NCBI GenBank assembly: GCA_943789305.1
Contig: CALSTP010000001.1
Coordinates: forward strand, 1,195,178-1,259,177
Source: an uncultured Flavobacteriaceae bacterium
Lineage (GTDB): Bacteria > Bacteroidota > Bacteroidia > Flavobacteriales > Flavobacteriaceae
Length of the DNA stretch: 64,000 nt
Direction of reading: 5' to 3'
Shown: piece after piece, positions 11,375-21,048 of the stretch
Layout: the number at the start of each line of letters is the position of its first letter
Numbering within the stretch: position 1 is the first letter of the stretch
The notes under the pieces: model-generated
The model's database searches: none
Told to the model about the DNA's origin: nothing
The model's input: the letters and a program-made list of their open reading frames with translations, nothing else
Made by a program: the position numbers and the translations under genes

Positions 11375-11412
11375 AAAAAATCCCAAGAAAATTATTTCCT
11401 GGGATTTTTTTT
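11375..11412. terminator. Bidirectional terminator between M14 peptidase and Mpo1-like genes
   Basis: The imperfect stem AAAAATCCCAAGAAA / TTTCCTGGGATTTTT has an ATTA loop with A- and T-tracts on both sides. It lies between convergent genes and can serve both. Confidence 0.75.
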
Positions 11413-11429
11413 ATCATTGATTTAATGTT

Positions 11430-11897
11430 TTAATTTTTACTTTTAAAAATATGATCTAAAATCCATGCAGGTCCTACCATAAGGAACTTTATATCATCCA
11501 GAAAAGAGGGTTTTTTACCTTCAATCTTATGTCCATAAAATTGAACAATCCAAGCGATAATGAAAATCCCTATTGAAACTTGTAAGAGGTTTATATAAGT
11601 TCCGAGTTGAAAATTCCCAAGTATACATAAAATTGTAAAACTTAAAATTAAAACGGTCATTTTTAATGATAAACGGATATAAAAAATCATAACAGGAATA
11701 AGAGAAACCACGCCCCAATTAGCAATTAAAGGATTTTTTATTCCAGTAATCACTGTAATAATATCAGTAGGTATTGACATCAAAAGACCAACTATGGAGA
11801 AAAAGATGGCAGGAACACAGAAATAATGGATAATTTTATTGGTTTTATTCTGATGGCTTTCTGCATATTTATCGAGCAGTTGTTGTAAAGTTTGCAT
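11430..11897 (-). CDS. Mpo1-like (DUF962) membrane protein
   Basis: The 155-residue protein has four predicted transmembrane segments. Family-typical histidines occur in YAESHQNKTNKIIHYF (residues 11-26) and near the C-terminus (YGHKIEGKKP). The yeast homologue Mpo1 is an Fe(II)-dependent dioxygenase acting on 2-hydroxy fatty acids. The bacterial function is untested and may concern alpha-oxidation of fatty acids. The start overlaps the region just before the divergent thioredoxin-fold gene, the two true starts being 48 bases apart. Confidence 0.88.
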   Translation of the reverse strand: MQTLQQLLDKYAESHQNKTNKIIHYFCVPAIFFSIVGLLMSIPTDIITVITGIKNPLIANWGVVSLIPVMIFYIRLSLKMTVLILSFTILCILGNFQLGTYINLLQVSIGIFIIAWIVQFYGHKIEGKKPSFLDDIKFLMVGPAWILDHIFKSKN

Positions 11898-11945
11898 AGA
11901 ATTGTTTTTTTCTTGAAATTACATATAATAATTCAACTTTACAAA

Positions 11946-12500
11946 ATGTCACTTACTCCATCCAATATGTTTCCGCTTCGTAAAAAAGCGCCTTCTTTTA
12001 ATCTAATAGACGTTACCCAAAAAAAGAAATTTGATTTAATGGATCTTAAAGGTGAAAAGGGAACTTTAATTGTTTTTATTTGTAATCATTGTCCCTTTGT
12101 AATTCATTTACTGGAACATTTCACTCAATTTGCGGCTCGAATAAAGTCAAAAGGCATCTCAACAGTCGCTATTTCAAGTAATGATATAAAAAATTATCCT
12201 CTTGATGCTCCAGATAAAATGTATGAACTTTCAAGAAAGTACAATTTTTCATTCCCTTATTTATATGATCCTTCTCAAAAAGTTGCAAAGGCCTATGACG
12301 CTGCTTGCACTCCTGACTTTTATTTATTTGATGAGAAAATTGAACTGGTTTATAGAGGTCGATACGATTCATCAAGACCAAAATCAAATATTCCAATTAG
12401 CGGAGAAGACTTAGAAAACGCAGCTTTAAATTTACTCAACAAAAAACCCATATCGGAAAAACAATTTCCAAGTATGGGTTGTAGTATCAAATGGAAATAA
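11946..12500 (+). CDS. Thioredoxin-fold peroxiredoxin-like protein (CNHC motif)
   Basis: I chose the ATG giving MSLTPSNMF (184 residues) rather than the longer in-frame start, because the family N-terminus begins there. The redox motif is Cys46-Asn-His-Cys49 followed by PFV, characteristic of the AhpC/TSA-related PRX-like1 group. The segments AISSNDIKNYP, YDPSQKVAKAYDA and CTPDFYLFD follow in the usual order. There is no signal peptide, so it is probably a cytosolic thiol-disulfide protein. The substrate is unknown. Confidence 0.9.
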   Translation: MSLTPSNMFPLRKKAPSFNLIDVTQKKKFDLMDLKGEKGTLIVFICNHCPFVIHLLEHFTQFAARIKSKGISTVAISSNDIKNYPLDAPDKMYELSRKYNFSFPYLYDPSQKVAKAYDAACTPDFYLFDEKIELVYRGRYDSSRPKSNIPISGEDLENAALNLLNKKPISEKQFPSMGCSIKWK

Positions 12501-12515
12501 TCCACTAATTGTTTC

Positions 12516-13448
12516 TTACTTAAAATCTACAAGCTCGACTTCAAACTTAAGAGTGGCATTTGGAGGAATAGCTCCTCCTGCACCATTAGAGCCGTAGCCT
12601 AAGTGAGCAGGAATAATTAGTGTTGCTTGAGCTCCTTTTGACAGCATTGCAATTCCCTCATCCCAGCCTTTGATTACTTGACCTACACCTATGGCAAACT
12701 CAATAGGTTCATTTCTCTTGTGCGATGAGTCAAAAACAGTTCCATCCAATAAGCTCCCTTTATAGTGTACAGATACACTTTGTCCTTTTGAAGGAGAATC
12801 TCCCGAACCAGGGGTTTGAATTTTATAATACAAGCCAGAAGCTGTTTTCTCAAAACCTTGGATTATACTTTCTAAGGCAGCCTCTTGTTCTTTCTTTTGT
12901 TCTTCGAGTACTTTTAGTCGGTTTGCCTCAAAGTTGGCAAAAGAAATAGCGGCATCAAAATTTTCAGCTTCTTTACCAACACGAATTATTTCCAAAGTGT
13001 CAATAGTGTCATTTTGAACAATTGAATCAACAATATCCTGTCCTTCTACTACTGATCCAAAGACCGTGTGCTTTCCATCTAACCATGGAGTTGCGACATG
13101 TGTTATAAAAAACTGACTTCCGTTAGATCCAGGACCAGCATTTGCCATTGATAAAACACCGGGTTTATCGTGCTTTAAGTCAGGATGAAACTCATCATTA
13201 AACTGATATCCAGGACCACCTGTTCCCGTTCCTTGAGGACAACCTCCTTGAATCATAAATTCCTCGATAACTCTATGGAATTTTAATCCATTGTAATATG
13301 GAATTCCCTCTGCTTGTACATCATTTTTAATTTTTCCTTCGGCAAGTCCTACAAAATTTCCTACTGTACCTGGAGTTTCTTTAAAGGTTAATGTAATTAA
13401 AATTGCTCCTTTAGGAGTTGAAAACTTAGCGTAAAGTCCGTCTTTCAT
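12516..13448 (-). CDS. Dual immunophilin: cyclophilin-FKBP fusion peptidylprolyl isomerase
   Basis: The 310-residue protein has a cyclophilin domain at about 8-158, with His58-Arg59, Phe64, Gln67, Phe113-Phe114, Trp122 and His127 of the active site. A charged coiled-coil linker (about 165-200) leads to an FKBP domain at 222-310, with Tyr229, Phe239-Asp240, Val258-Ile259, Trp262 and Tyr285. All key residues are present, so both domains should catalyse prolyl isomerisation. No signal peptide is seen, suggesting a cytosolic chaperone. Such fusions are known from flavobacteria, spirochaetes and apicomplexans. Confidence 0.93.
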   Translation of the reverse strand: MKDGLYAKFSTPKGAILITLTFKETPGTVGNFVGLAEGKIKNDVQAEGIPYYNGLKFHRVIEEFMIQGGCPQGTGTGGPGYQFNDEFHPDLKHDKPGVLSMANAGPGSNGSQFFITHVATPWLDGKHTVFGSVVEGQDIVDSIVQNDTIDTLEIIRVGKEAENFDAAISFANFEANRLKVLEEQKKEQEAALESIIQGFEKTASGLYYKIQTPGSGDSPSKGQSVSVHYKGSLLDGTVFDSSHKRNEPIEFAIGVGQVIKGWDEGIAMLSKGAQATLIIPAHLGYGSNGAGGAIPPNATLKFEVELVDFK

Positions 13449-13521
13449 TTGTTTGTATTATTGATTTTGAAGATGCAAAGATAACGAAGAGAAAAAGAGT
13501 AATCGTTAAAAAAGAAATTAA

Positions 13522-15708
13522 TTAATTAGCTACTTCACTCATAAATTTGATTCTATAGAGTCTAATTTCTTCCTCTTCATAGTCTCCCTCAAATTCTTCT
13601 AATGCGAGAGTTATTTTATCGGACTCTGCCTCCATAAAATATTCATGCAATTCTTCTTGCTGATCCTCGTCAAAAATTTCATCAATCCAATAACTAATAT
13701 CTAGTTTTGTGCCAGAAAAAACTATGGTTTCCATCTCTTCGACAAACTTAATCATATTCATTCCTTTAGCTGCAGCAATATCGTCTAAAGAAAGTTTTCG
13801 ATCAACACTTTGAATCATATATAATTTTAATGCTGAATTAGCACCAGTGCTTTTAACAACTAAATCATTTGGTCTTACAATTTCATTTTCTTCAACATAA
13901 TTTTGGATAAGTTCAAGGAATTTTTCTCCAAATTTCATAGCTTTCCCGTCGCCTACCCCATTTATGCTTTTGAGTTCTTCTTGAGAAACCGGATATTTAA
14001 ATGACATATCTTTTAAAGAATTCTCTTGAAAAACTGTGAAAGGAGGAACTCCTGTTTTATCTGCAACACTTTTTCTGAGTCCTTTTAATAATTTTAAAAG
14101 ATTTTCATCTACAACAGCATCTTTTCTATTTGTTGTTGGTGCATTTCTGTGACCAGCAAAATCATGGTCTTCGGTCATCAAAAATGAGCAAGGGTTTTTC
14201 TCAAATTCTTTTCCTTTTTCGGTTATCTTAACAACTCCATAAGTTTCAATTTCTTTTGAAAGAAATTTTGCAACTATTGCCTGTCTTATTAAAGCCATCC
14301 AAAAAGATGCTCTTTTATCTTTTCCTTTGCCGAAAATTTCTAATTCACTTGTTTTATGACTATTTATTATTGCGTTTGATTCTCCAATCAATGTCCTAAC
14401 CAGTTCTTTTGATTTGAAATGTTCACGTGTTTTTATTACTGTTTCAATCAAAAGTTTCAATTCATCCGTTGCTTCTATTTGTTTTTTGGGAAAGCGCATA
14501 TTATCATCCATATCTCCTCCAAGCCCATTTTCATTATCAAATTCCTCTCCAAAATAATGTAGAATAAATTTTCTTCTAGAAATAGAAGTTTCTGCAAAAG
14601 CTACCATTTCATTAAGTAATGCAAATCCTATTTCCTGTTCAGCAACAGGTTTCCCTGACATGAATTTTTCAAGCTTTTCGATATCCTTGTAGGAATAAAA
14701 AGCTAAACAATGTCCTTCTCCACCATCACGTCCAGCTCTTCCGGTTTCCTGATAATAACTTTCTATGCTTTTAGGAATGTCATGATGAATTACAAAACGT
14801 ACATCGGGTTTATCTATTCCCATCCCAAATGCTATTGTAGCAACTACTACATCACAGTCTTCTGTCAAAAACAGGTCTTGATTACGGGCTCTTGTCTTGT
14901 TATCAAGCCCTGCATGGTAGGGTATTGCTTTAATATTATTGACTTGAAGGGTTTGAGCTAATTTCTCTACTTTTTTTCGCGATAAGCAATAAATAATTCC
15001 AGATTTACCCTCGTTTTGTTTTATGAAACGAATAATATTTGATTCTACGTCATCGGTTTTGGGTTGTACTTCATAATATAAGTTGGGACGATTAAATGAA
15101 GCTTTAAAGAGTGTTGCATCTGATATTTTAAGGTTTTTAAGAATATCCTCTTGAACTTTTGGTGTGGCCGTAGCAGTAAGTGCAATTATTGGAAGATTTT
15201 TTTCAATCTTTTGAAGCATGATTCTTAAATTTCTATATTCAGGTCTAAAATCATGTCCCCATTCTGAAATACAATGTGCTTCATCAATTGCCAAAAAAGA
15301 GAGTTTCACTGTTTTTAAAAACTCAATTGTATCCTCTTTAACCAAAGACTCTGGAGCAACATAAAGCAATTTTGTTACTCCATCAATAATATCTTTTTTA
15401 ACTTGTTGGATAGCTGTTTTTGTGAGGGAAGAATTCAAAACATGAGCAATTCCTTCTTGATATGAAATTCCACGAATTGCATCAACTTGATTTTTCATCA
15501 ATGCAATTAAAGGAGAAACAACAATAGCAGTTCCCGATGAAACCAAAGCTGGTAGTTGATAACAAAGTGATTTACCTCCCCCTGTGGGCATAATAACAAA
15601 AGAATTTTTTCCTTCTAGCAGATTTTTAATAACGGGTTCTTGAAGTCCTTTGAAATCAGAAAAACCAAAATGTTTTTTAAGTTCTTTTTGAAGAGGAGTA
15701 TGCGACAT
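13522..15708 (-). CDS. recQ: ATP-dependent DNA helicase RecQ
   Basis: The 728-residue superfamily 2 helicase carries motif 0/I (GLQEPVI, MPTGGGKSLCYQLP), motif II DEAH followed by the aromatic-rich loop CISEWGHDFRPEY, SAT-like LTATAT, motif V/VI ATIAFGMGIDKPDV and GRAGRDG. The RQC region follows, and an HRDC domain lies at about residues 535-610. A C-terminal acidic extension of about 100 residues is typical in Bacteroidota. It unwinds DNA in RecF-type recombinational repair. It is divergent from kpsF, with 88 bases between starts. Confidence 0.96.
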   Translation of the reverse strand: MSHTPLQKELKKHFGFSDFKGLQEPVIKNLLEGKNSFVIMPTGGGKSLCYQLPALVSSGTAIVVSPLIALMKNQVDAIRGISYQEGIAHVLNSSLTKTAIQQVKKDIIDGVTKLLYVAPESLVKEDTIEFLKTVKLSFLAIDEAHCISEWGHDFRPEYRNLRIMLQKIEKNLPIIALTATATPKVQEDILKNLKISDATLFKASFNRPNLYYEVQPKTDDVESNIIRFIKQNEGKSGIIYCLSRKKVEKLAQTLQVNNIKAIPYHAGLDNKTRARNQDLFLTEDCDVVVATIAFGMGIDKPDVRFVIHHDIPKSIESYYQETGRAGRDGGEGHCLAFYSYKDIEKLEKFMSGKPVAEQEIGFALLNEMVAFAETSISRRKFILHYFGEEFDNENGLGGDMDDNMRFPKKQIEATDELKLLIETVIKTREHFKSKELVRTLIGESNAIINSHKTSELEIFGKGKDKRASFWMALIRQAIVAKFLSKEIETYGVVKITEKGKEFEKNPCSFLMTEDHDFAGHRNAPTTNRKDAVVDENLLKLLKGLRKSVADKTGVPPFTVFQENSLKDMSFKYPVSQEELKSINGVGDGKAMKFGEKFLELIQNYVEENEIVRPNDLVVKSTGANSALKLYMIQSVDRKLSLDDIAAAKGMNMIKFVEEMETIVFSGTKLDISYWIDEIFDEDQQEELHEYFMEAESDKITLALEEFEGDYEEEEIRLYRIKFMSEVAN

Positions 15709-15796
15709 TTAATTACGTCTTTGAATCAAAATTATTTACATTTGTATCAATAAATATAATACTTAGTTTGCTAATTCCATAAAATAATCAAAACTA

Positions 15797-16765
15797 TTGC
15801 TAGATAAAAAGAACATTATAGAGAACGCAAAAAAAACCCTTGAGCTTGAGTCTAAGGCGATTCACGACCTTATTTCAACACTTGATGATGAATTTGTGTC
15901 AACCGTAAAACATTTGTCAGACTTTAAAGGAAGAGTTGTCATTACAGGTATTGGTAAAAGTGCAGTCATTGCTATGAAAATTGTTGCAACCCTAAACTCA
16001 ACGGGAACTGCGGCAGTCTTTATGCATGCTGCAGATGCTATCCATGGTGATTTAGGAATAATTCAAAAACATGATGTAGTCATTTGCATATCCAAAAGTG
16101 GTAATTCACCTGAAATTCAGGCATTGATTCCTTTTATCAAAAAACGTGGAAATCTAGTAATTGCATTAACTGCAAATCCTAAATCATATTTAGCTGAAGC
16201 AGCAGACAAAGTAATCAGTACATATGTTGAGAAAGAGGCTTGTCCTAATAACTTAGCTCCAACAACAAGTACAACTGCTCAATTAGCTATGGGAGATGCA
16301 TTGGCAGTTTGTCTTCTAAAACTCAAGAAATTTGATGCTCAAGACTTTGCACAATATCATCCTGGCGGAGCTCTTGGTAAAAAGCTATACCTTACTGTGG
16401 GTGAATTAGCTAAAAAACACGAGTGTCCTTCTGTAAGAATTGATACTCCAGTTAAAAATGTAATTTCTGAAATAACTCAAAAAAGGTTAGGGGCTACCAT
16501 TGTGATGGATAAAAATCAAATCGTAGGAATTATTACTGATGGTGATATCAGAAGAATGCTTGAAAAATTTGATAATATAGGAACTTTGGTTGCAAAAGAC
16601 ATCATGTCAAATAATCCAATTACAGTAGACCCAGAAATTTTAGCAACTGATGTTTTAAAAACTTTAGAGACCAAAGGGATTGGGCAACTTATTGTTCAAG
16701 ATTCTAGAGGGGAATATTTAGGTATGGTTCATATTTTGGATCTTATTAATGAAGGAATGCAATAA
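15797..16765 (+). CDS. kpsF: D-arabinose-5-phosphate isomerase (KpsF/GutQ family)
   Basis: The 322-residue protein starts at TTG (MLDKKNIIENAKK); no better ATG exists near the conserved N-terminus. The SIS domain (about 40-190) has TGIGKSAVIA, the family HAADAIHGDLG and CISKSGNSPE. Paired CBS domains follow (about 210-320). The enzyme converts ribulose-5-phosphate to arabinose-5-phosphate for Kdo in lipopolysaccharide. The stop overlaps the tatC start by one base (TAATG), indicating translational coupling. lptB and lnt nearby give an envelope context. Confidence 0.94.
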   Translation: MLDKKNIIENAKKTLELESKAIHDLISTLDDEFVSTVKHLSDFKGRVVITGIGKSAVIAMKIVATLNSTGTAAVFMHAADAIHGDLGIIQKHDVVICISKSGNSPEIQALIPFIKKRGNLVIALTANPKSYLAEAADKVISTYVEKEACPNNLAPTTSTTAQLAMGDALAVCLLKLKKFDAQDFAQYHPGGALGKKLYLTVGELAKKHECPSVRIDTPVKNVISEITQKRLGATIVMDKNQIVGIITDGDIRRMLEKFDNIGTLVAKDIMSNNPITVDPEILATDVLKTLETKGIGQLIVQDSRGEYLGMVHILDLINEGMQ

Positions 16766-17583
16766 TGAGTAATGCCTCTGATGAAATGTCGTTTTTAGAC
16801 CACCTTGAAGAGCTTAGGTGGCACTTAATTCGCTCAACTTTAGCCATCGTAATCATTGGTTCAGTTGCATTTATTGCCAAAGACTTTATTTTTGATACCC
16901 TTTTATTTGGTCCTAAAAAAATTGATTTTTTTACTTATCGGTTGTTTTGTGAACTCTCACAATCCTTAGGACAAGGAAATAGTCTTTGCATAGAAGAGAT
17001 GCCTTTCAGGATACAAAGTAGAACAATGTCTGGGCAATTTTCTGCACATTTGTGGACTTCATTAACTGCAGGATTTATACTAGCGTTTCCTTATATCATA
17101 TTTGAGTTTTGGAGGTTCATCAGCCCCGGACTACATTCTAATGAACGAAAAAATGCAAGAGGTTTTATTTTTATTGCTTCGATCTTGTTTTTTATTGGTG
17201 TTCTTTTTGGCTATTATATTGTTACACCTCTTTCAATTAATTTTTTGGGAAATTATACAGTAAGCAATGAGGTTTTTAATGACTTTGATTTAAGCAGTTA
17301 CATAAGTCTACTTCGAGCTTCTGTTCTTTCATCTGGCTTAATATTCGAACTCCCGATACTCATGTATTTCCTTACTAAAATAGGAATCGTTACCCCTCAA
17401 TTTTTAAAAACAAACAGAAAATTTGCAATTGTAGTAGTTCTTATTCTTTCAGCTGTAATTACACCTCCTGATATTGCAAGTCAAGTTATTGTTACCATAC
17501 CAATTTTAATTTTATATGAAGTAAGTATTTTTATCTCAAAAGTTGTTTTTAAACGTCAACAAAAAGAGTTAAAAAATGTTTAA
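16765..17583 (+). CDS. tatC: Sec-independent protein translocase TatC
   Basis: The 272-residue protein has six predicted helices and the conserved N-terminus SFLDHLEELRWHLIRS, which includes the Glu that binds the twin-arginine signal. The first periplasmic loop (about residues 45-95) is longer than in E. coli. FEFWRFISPGLH follows helix 2. It is the receptor subunit of the Tat pathway. tatA is not in the window. It is coupled to kpsF by a 1-base overlap. Confidence 0.95.
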   Translation: MSNASDEMSFLDHLEELRWHLIRSTLAIVIIGSVAFIAKDFIFDTLLFGPKKIDFFTYRLFCELSQSLGQGNSLCIEEMPFRIQSRTMSGQFSAHLWTSLTAGFILAFPYIIFEFWRFISPGLHSNERKNARGFIFIASILFFIGVLFGYYIVTPLSINFLGNYTVSNEVFNDFDLSSYISLLRASVLSSGLIFELPILMYFLTKIGIVTPQFLKTNRKFAIVVVLILSAVITPPDIASQVIVTIPILILYEVSIFISKVVFKRQQKELKNV

Positions 17584-17797
17584 TTGCAAACAAAATAAAA
17601 CCCTGTATTAAAAAATTCAATATATACTATTGAGAGAGTTTTTCAACACTTTCTTTGTTGCTCGTTCAAAAGAAAAAATATCCAACCTAATCAAACGAAG
17701 AAGCAAAGAATTTGCTACTTTAGATGATAAAGCAACAGAAACATAAAGTTTAATGGAAACTTTAAAATTTTGAAATTCAGATGTAAAATAAGATCAA

Positions 17798-18538
17798 ATG
17801 CAACTAAGAGCAGAAAACATAATTAAATCGTACAGGGGACGTGAAGTTGTCAAAGGAATCTCAATAGAACTAAAACAAGGGGAAATTGTTGGATTGCTTG
17901 GACCTAATGGAGCAGGGAAAACAACATCATTTTATATGATTGTAGGTTTAGTAAAACCTAACGCTGGATCAATATATCTCAATGATGAAGAAATAACAGA
18001 CTACCCCATGTATCAAAGAGCACAAAATGGCATTGGTTATCTTGCACAAGAGGCTTCTGTTTTTAGAAAACTAAGCGTTGAAGATAATATTTTAAGTGTA
18101 CTCCAATTAACTTCTTTGAACAAAAAACAACAAAAAGAAAAAATGGAATCCCTTTTAGAGGAATTCGGGTTAACCCACATACGAAAAAATCGTGGGGATT
18201 TACTATCGGGTGGTGAAAGAAGAAGAACAGAAATTGCTAGAGCTTTAGCCACTGATCCTAAATTTGTATTACTCGATGAACCTTTTGCAGGAGTTGATCC
18301 AGTTGCCGTAGAAGACATACAACGGATTGTTGCTCATCTAAAAAACAAAAATATTGGAATTCTAATTACAGATCACAATGTTCAAGAAACCCTAGCGATA
18401 ACCGATAAAACTTATTTGATGTTCGAGGGTGGAATACTCAAGGCTGGTAGTCCTGAAGAGTTGGCTTCAGATCCAATGGTAAGAAAAGTATACTTGGGTC
18501 AAAACTTTGAATTAAGAAAAACTAAAATAAAGTTCTAA
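17798..18538 (+). CDS. lptB: LPS export ABC transporter ATPase LptB
   Basis: The 246-residue cytosolic ATPase powers LptFG to move lipopolysaccharide to the outer membrane. It shows Walker A GPNGAGKTT, Q-loop YLAQEASVFRKLSV (the LptB-typical form), signature LLSGGERRR, Walker B FVLLDEPFAGVDP and the switch His in ITDHNV. The preceding 214 bases hold no clear gene. It is convergent with pssA, the last 4 bases overlapping. Confidence 0.96.
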   Translation: MQLRAENIIKSYRGREVVKGISIELKQGEIVGLLGPNGAGKTTSFYMIVGLVKPNAGSIYLNDEEITDYPMYQRAQNGIGYLAQEASVFRKLSVEDNILSVLQLTSLNKKQQKEKMESLLEEFGLTHIRKNRGDLLSGGERRRTEIARALATDPKFVLLDEPFAGVDPVAVEDIQRIVAHLKNKNIGILITDHNVQETLAITDKTYLMFEGGILKAGSPEELASDPMVRKVYLGQNFELRKTKIKF

Positions 18539-19281
18539 ATTTTAAAAACATTTTTTAGTAGACTGAAGATAACATAAGTAACGATAATCCCTACAAAAGA
18601 CGCTAATCCAAGAAAAAGAAACATCAAAATAGAAATAAGCAGTAGTAAAAAAACAAAAATAATTTCTTGAATACTTGATTTTTCAACTCCTTTCAGTGAA
18701 ATCATTTTCCAATGGATGTTCATAAAAAAAACAGACAAAACAATCAATCCAGACAGTGCTATTGGGGTAAGTAGATAATCTTTGAAGTTGATCATTAATG
18801 GGTGTTGGATTAATAATGGCAATGCACATATGAAAAGAGCATTTGCCGGAGTTGGTAAACCCCTAAAGTAAGTGACTTTATCTGAAATCAAATTGAATTT
18901 TGCTAAGCGGAATGCAGCACCCAATGGAATGATAAATCCTAGTAAAGCAAGAGGAGCGATTGTAAAAACAAACGAGAATTCATTAATTTGAAAAGCATAG
19001 TCTATATTTCGAGCACCAGAAATAATAAACATTTGATACATTACAGCTCCAGGAACAAAACCACTTGTAACCATATCTGCTAAAGAATCTAGCTGAACCC
19101 CCAAATCACTTTCAACCTTTAGTAGTCGAGCAATAAATCCATCAAAAAAATCAAAAAAAACACCAAGCATAACTGCTACTAAAGCTGCATAAAAGAAATG
19201 CGAAAAAGTTAAATAAATAGCTATACAACCGCAAAACAAATTTAGTAATGTGAAGATATGTGGAATACCCTTTCTAATCAT
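18535..19281 (-). CDS. pssA: CDP-diacylglycerol-serine O-phosphatidyltransferase
   Basis: The 248-residue CDP-alcohol phosphatidyltransferase has about eight membrane helices. The signature D-x2-DG-x2-AR-x8-G-x3-D-x3-D is complete at Asp44, Asp47, Gly48, Ala51, Arg52, Gly61, Asp65 and Asp69. The PssA subgroup assignment rests on overall length and the N-terminal RKGIPHIFTLLNLFCG. It makes phosphatidylserine, the precursor of phosphatidylethanolamine. It is convergent with lptB. Confidence 0.93.
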   Translation of the reverse strand: MIRKGIPHIFTLLNLFCGCIAIYLTFSHFFYAALVAVMLGVFFDFFDGFIARLLKVESDLGVQLDSLADMVTSGFVPGAVMYQMFIISGARNIDYAFQINEFSFVFTIAPLALLGFIIPLGAAFRLAKFNLISDKVTYFRGLPTPANALFICALPLLIQHPLMINFKDYLLTPIALSGLIVLSVFFMNIHWKMISLKGVEKSSIQEIIFVFLLLLISILMFLFLGLASFVGIIVTYVIFSLLKNVFKI

Positions 19282-19449
19282 AATAATAAAATATTGAACG
19301 AAAATAATAGTTTTAAACTAAGTTTCAGCCCATACTTAAATTTTAATTTTAAATAATAATAGAGATTTATTTAAAGTTTTGAACTAAAAAAATGATCCAA
19401 AGAGATTTATAATTAAAAATTAAAATTTAACTTTTGCCAAATTTTTATT

Positions 19450-21048
19450 TTGAAACATAAATTCACACTCATCCTTCTTACCGGTATATTATTAAGTTTG
19501 GGATGGCCAACCTATGGTTTCCCAATTCTATTATTTGTTGCTTTAGTTCCCTTGCTTGACTTTGTACAAAGTAATCGAAAAACTTCTTCTAGAAATAAAA
19601 ACAAAATTGTTTTCATTTACTCCTATCTGGCCTTTCTTATTTGGAATATAAGTACAACTTGGTGGATATATAATTCATCTGTATTTGGAGCCATCTTTGC
19701 TATTTTATGTAACACTAGTTTCTATGCTTTATTAATCACATTTTATCACTGGGCACTAAAACACCTACCTCGGATTCTAGCTTCAGTTTTTTTAATTACT
19801 CTCTGGATTTCATTCGAAAAATTCCACTTGTTTTGGGATTTCTCATGGCCATGGCTGAATCTTGGAAATGCTTTTTCGGAACACATTTATTGGATTCAAT
19901 GGTATGAATACACTGGTGTTTTTGGGGGAACTCTTTGGGTATTAATCCTCAATTTCTTTTTCCTGAATTGTTATCAAGTTTTTAAAAATGATCGTTCTTT
20001 GAAAAATTTGATAACAAAAAGTATCCCGGGACTATTCGGGATTGCACTACCAATTCTATTTTCATTGGTAATCTACGTCAATACAGAAGAACCTGAGGCT
20101 AAAACTGAAATAGTGTTACTTCAACCTAATATTGATCCATATCAAGAAAAGTATGCTTTAGAAAATGAAGACTTTAAAAATCTAATGTTTGAACTTTCTG
20201 AGATAAAAATATCAAATCAAACTGATTACCTTCTAGCTCCTGAAACCTATTTTGCATCAGGTAGTGGGTTTGATTTAGAAACTTTTCAAAACAATCCATT
20301 TAATAAATCTCTTGAAGATCAACTTAAAAAATATTCAAAATTAAATCTTTTAACTGGAGTACAATTTTACCAAGTTTATAGAACTAAAAACGAACCCAGT
20401 CCATCAGCTAATAAAATTCAAGATCGCTTTTGGGTTGATTTTTTTAACTCAGCGGTACAAATAGCACCCGATAAAAAAACTCAGATTTATCACAAATCAA
20501 AATTAGTTGTTGGTGTTGAGAATATGCCATACAAGAGCTTCTTTAGGCCCCTTTTAGGAGAGTTTATGCTCGATTTAGGTGGAACTGTTTCTAGTCGAGC
20601 TACACAAAATGAACGTTCAGTTTTTAGTCATTCTGTACATGGTACTCTAACTGCTCCAATTATTTGCTATGAGTCCATCTATGGAGAGTTTGTAACCGAA
20701 TATGCTCGTAATGGAGCAGAATTTTTCTCAATCATTACCAACGATGCTTGGTGGGGAAACACTCAGGGTCACAAACAATTATTGAGTTATGCCCGACTTC
20801 GTGCTATTGAAAACAGAAGATTTATTGCTCGAAGTGCAAATACAGGAATCAGTGCTTTTATTAATTTAAAAGGAGAAATCTTAAATTCCCTTAAATACAA
20901 TAATAAAGGAAGTTTGAAAGGAACTGTTGGTCTTAATCACGAGTTGACATTTTATTCTCAGTTTGGAGATTATATCGCTCGATTTTCATTTTATGCTTTC
21001 TTGTTAATTTTGGTATATGCCCTAGTCAAAGTATTTACAAAAAAATGA
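19450..21048 (+). CDS. lnt: Apolipoprotein N-acyltransferase
   Basis: The 532-residue inner-membrane protein has several N-terminal helices (residues 1-215) and a periplasmic nitrilase domain. Its catalytic triad reads as Glu265 (LLAPETY), Lys351 (YHKSKLV) and Cys406 (ICYESIYGEF), close to E. coli Glu267, Lys335 and Cys387. It N-acylates the lipid-modified cysteine of lipoproteins, several of which are encoded here. The start is TTG, directly before a hydrophobic segment. The stop overlaps the next gene start by 4 bases (ATGA). Confidence 0.95.
   Translation: MKHKFTLILLTGILLSLGWPTYGFPILLFVALVPLLDFVQSNRKTSSRNKNKIVFIYSYLAFLIWNISTTWWIYNSSVFGAIFAILCNTSFYALLITFYHWALKHLPRILASVFLITLWISFEKFHLFWDFSWPWLNLGNAFSEHIYWIQWYEYTGVFGGTLWVLILNFFFLNCYQVFKNDRSLKNLITKSIPGLFGIALPILFSLVIYVNTEEPEAKTEIVLLQPNIDPYQEKYALENEDFKNLMFELSEIKISNQTDYLLAPETYFASGSGFDLETFQNNPFNKSLEDQLKKYSKLNLLTGVQFYQVYRTKNEPSPSANKIQDRFWVDFFNSAVQIAPDKKTQIYHKSKLVVGVENMPYKSFFRPLLGEFMLDLGGTVSSRATQNERSVFSHSVHGTLTAPIICYESIYGEFVTEYARNGAEFFSIITNDAWWGNTQGHKQLLSYARLRAIENRRFIARSANTGISAFINLKGEILNSLKYNNKGSLKGTVGLNHELTFYSQFGDYIARFSFYAFLLILVYALVKVFTKK

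Noticed and set aside
12445-12480. Hairpin CCCATA...TATGGG near the end of the thioredoxin-fold gene
   Set aside because: It lies inside the coding region and lacks a following T-tract, so I do not call a terminator.
17584-17797. 38-codon frame at 17630-17746 (TTG start) between tatC and lptB
   Set aside because: Non-ATG start, no family resemblance seen; possible remnant only.
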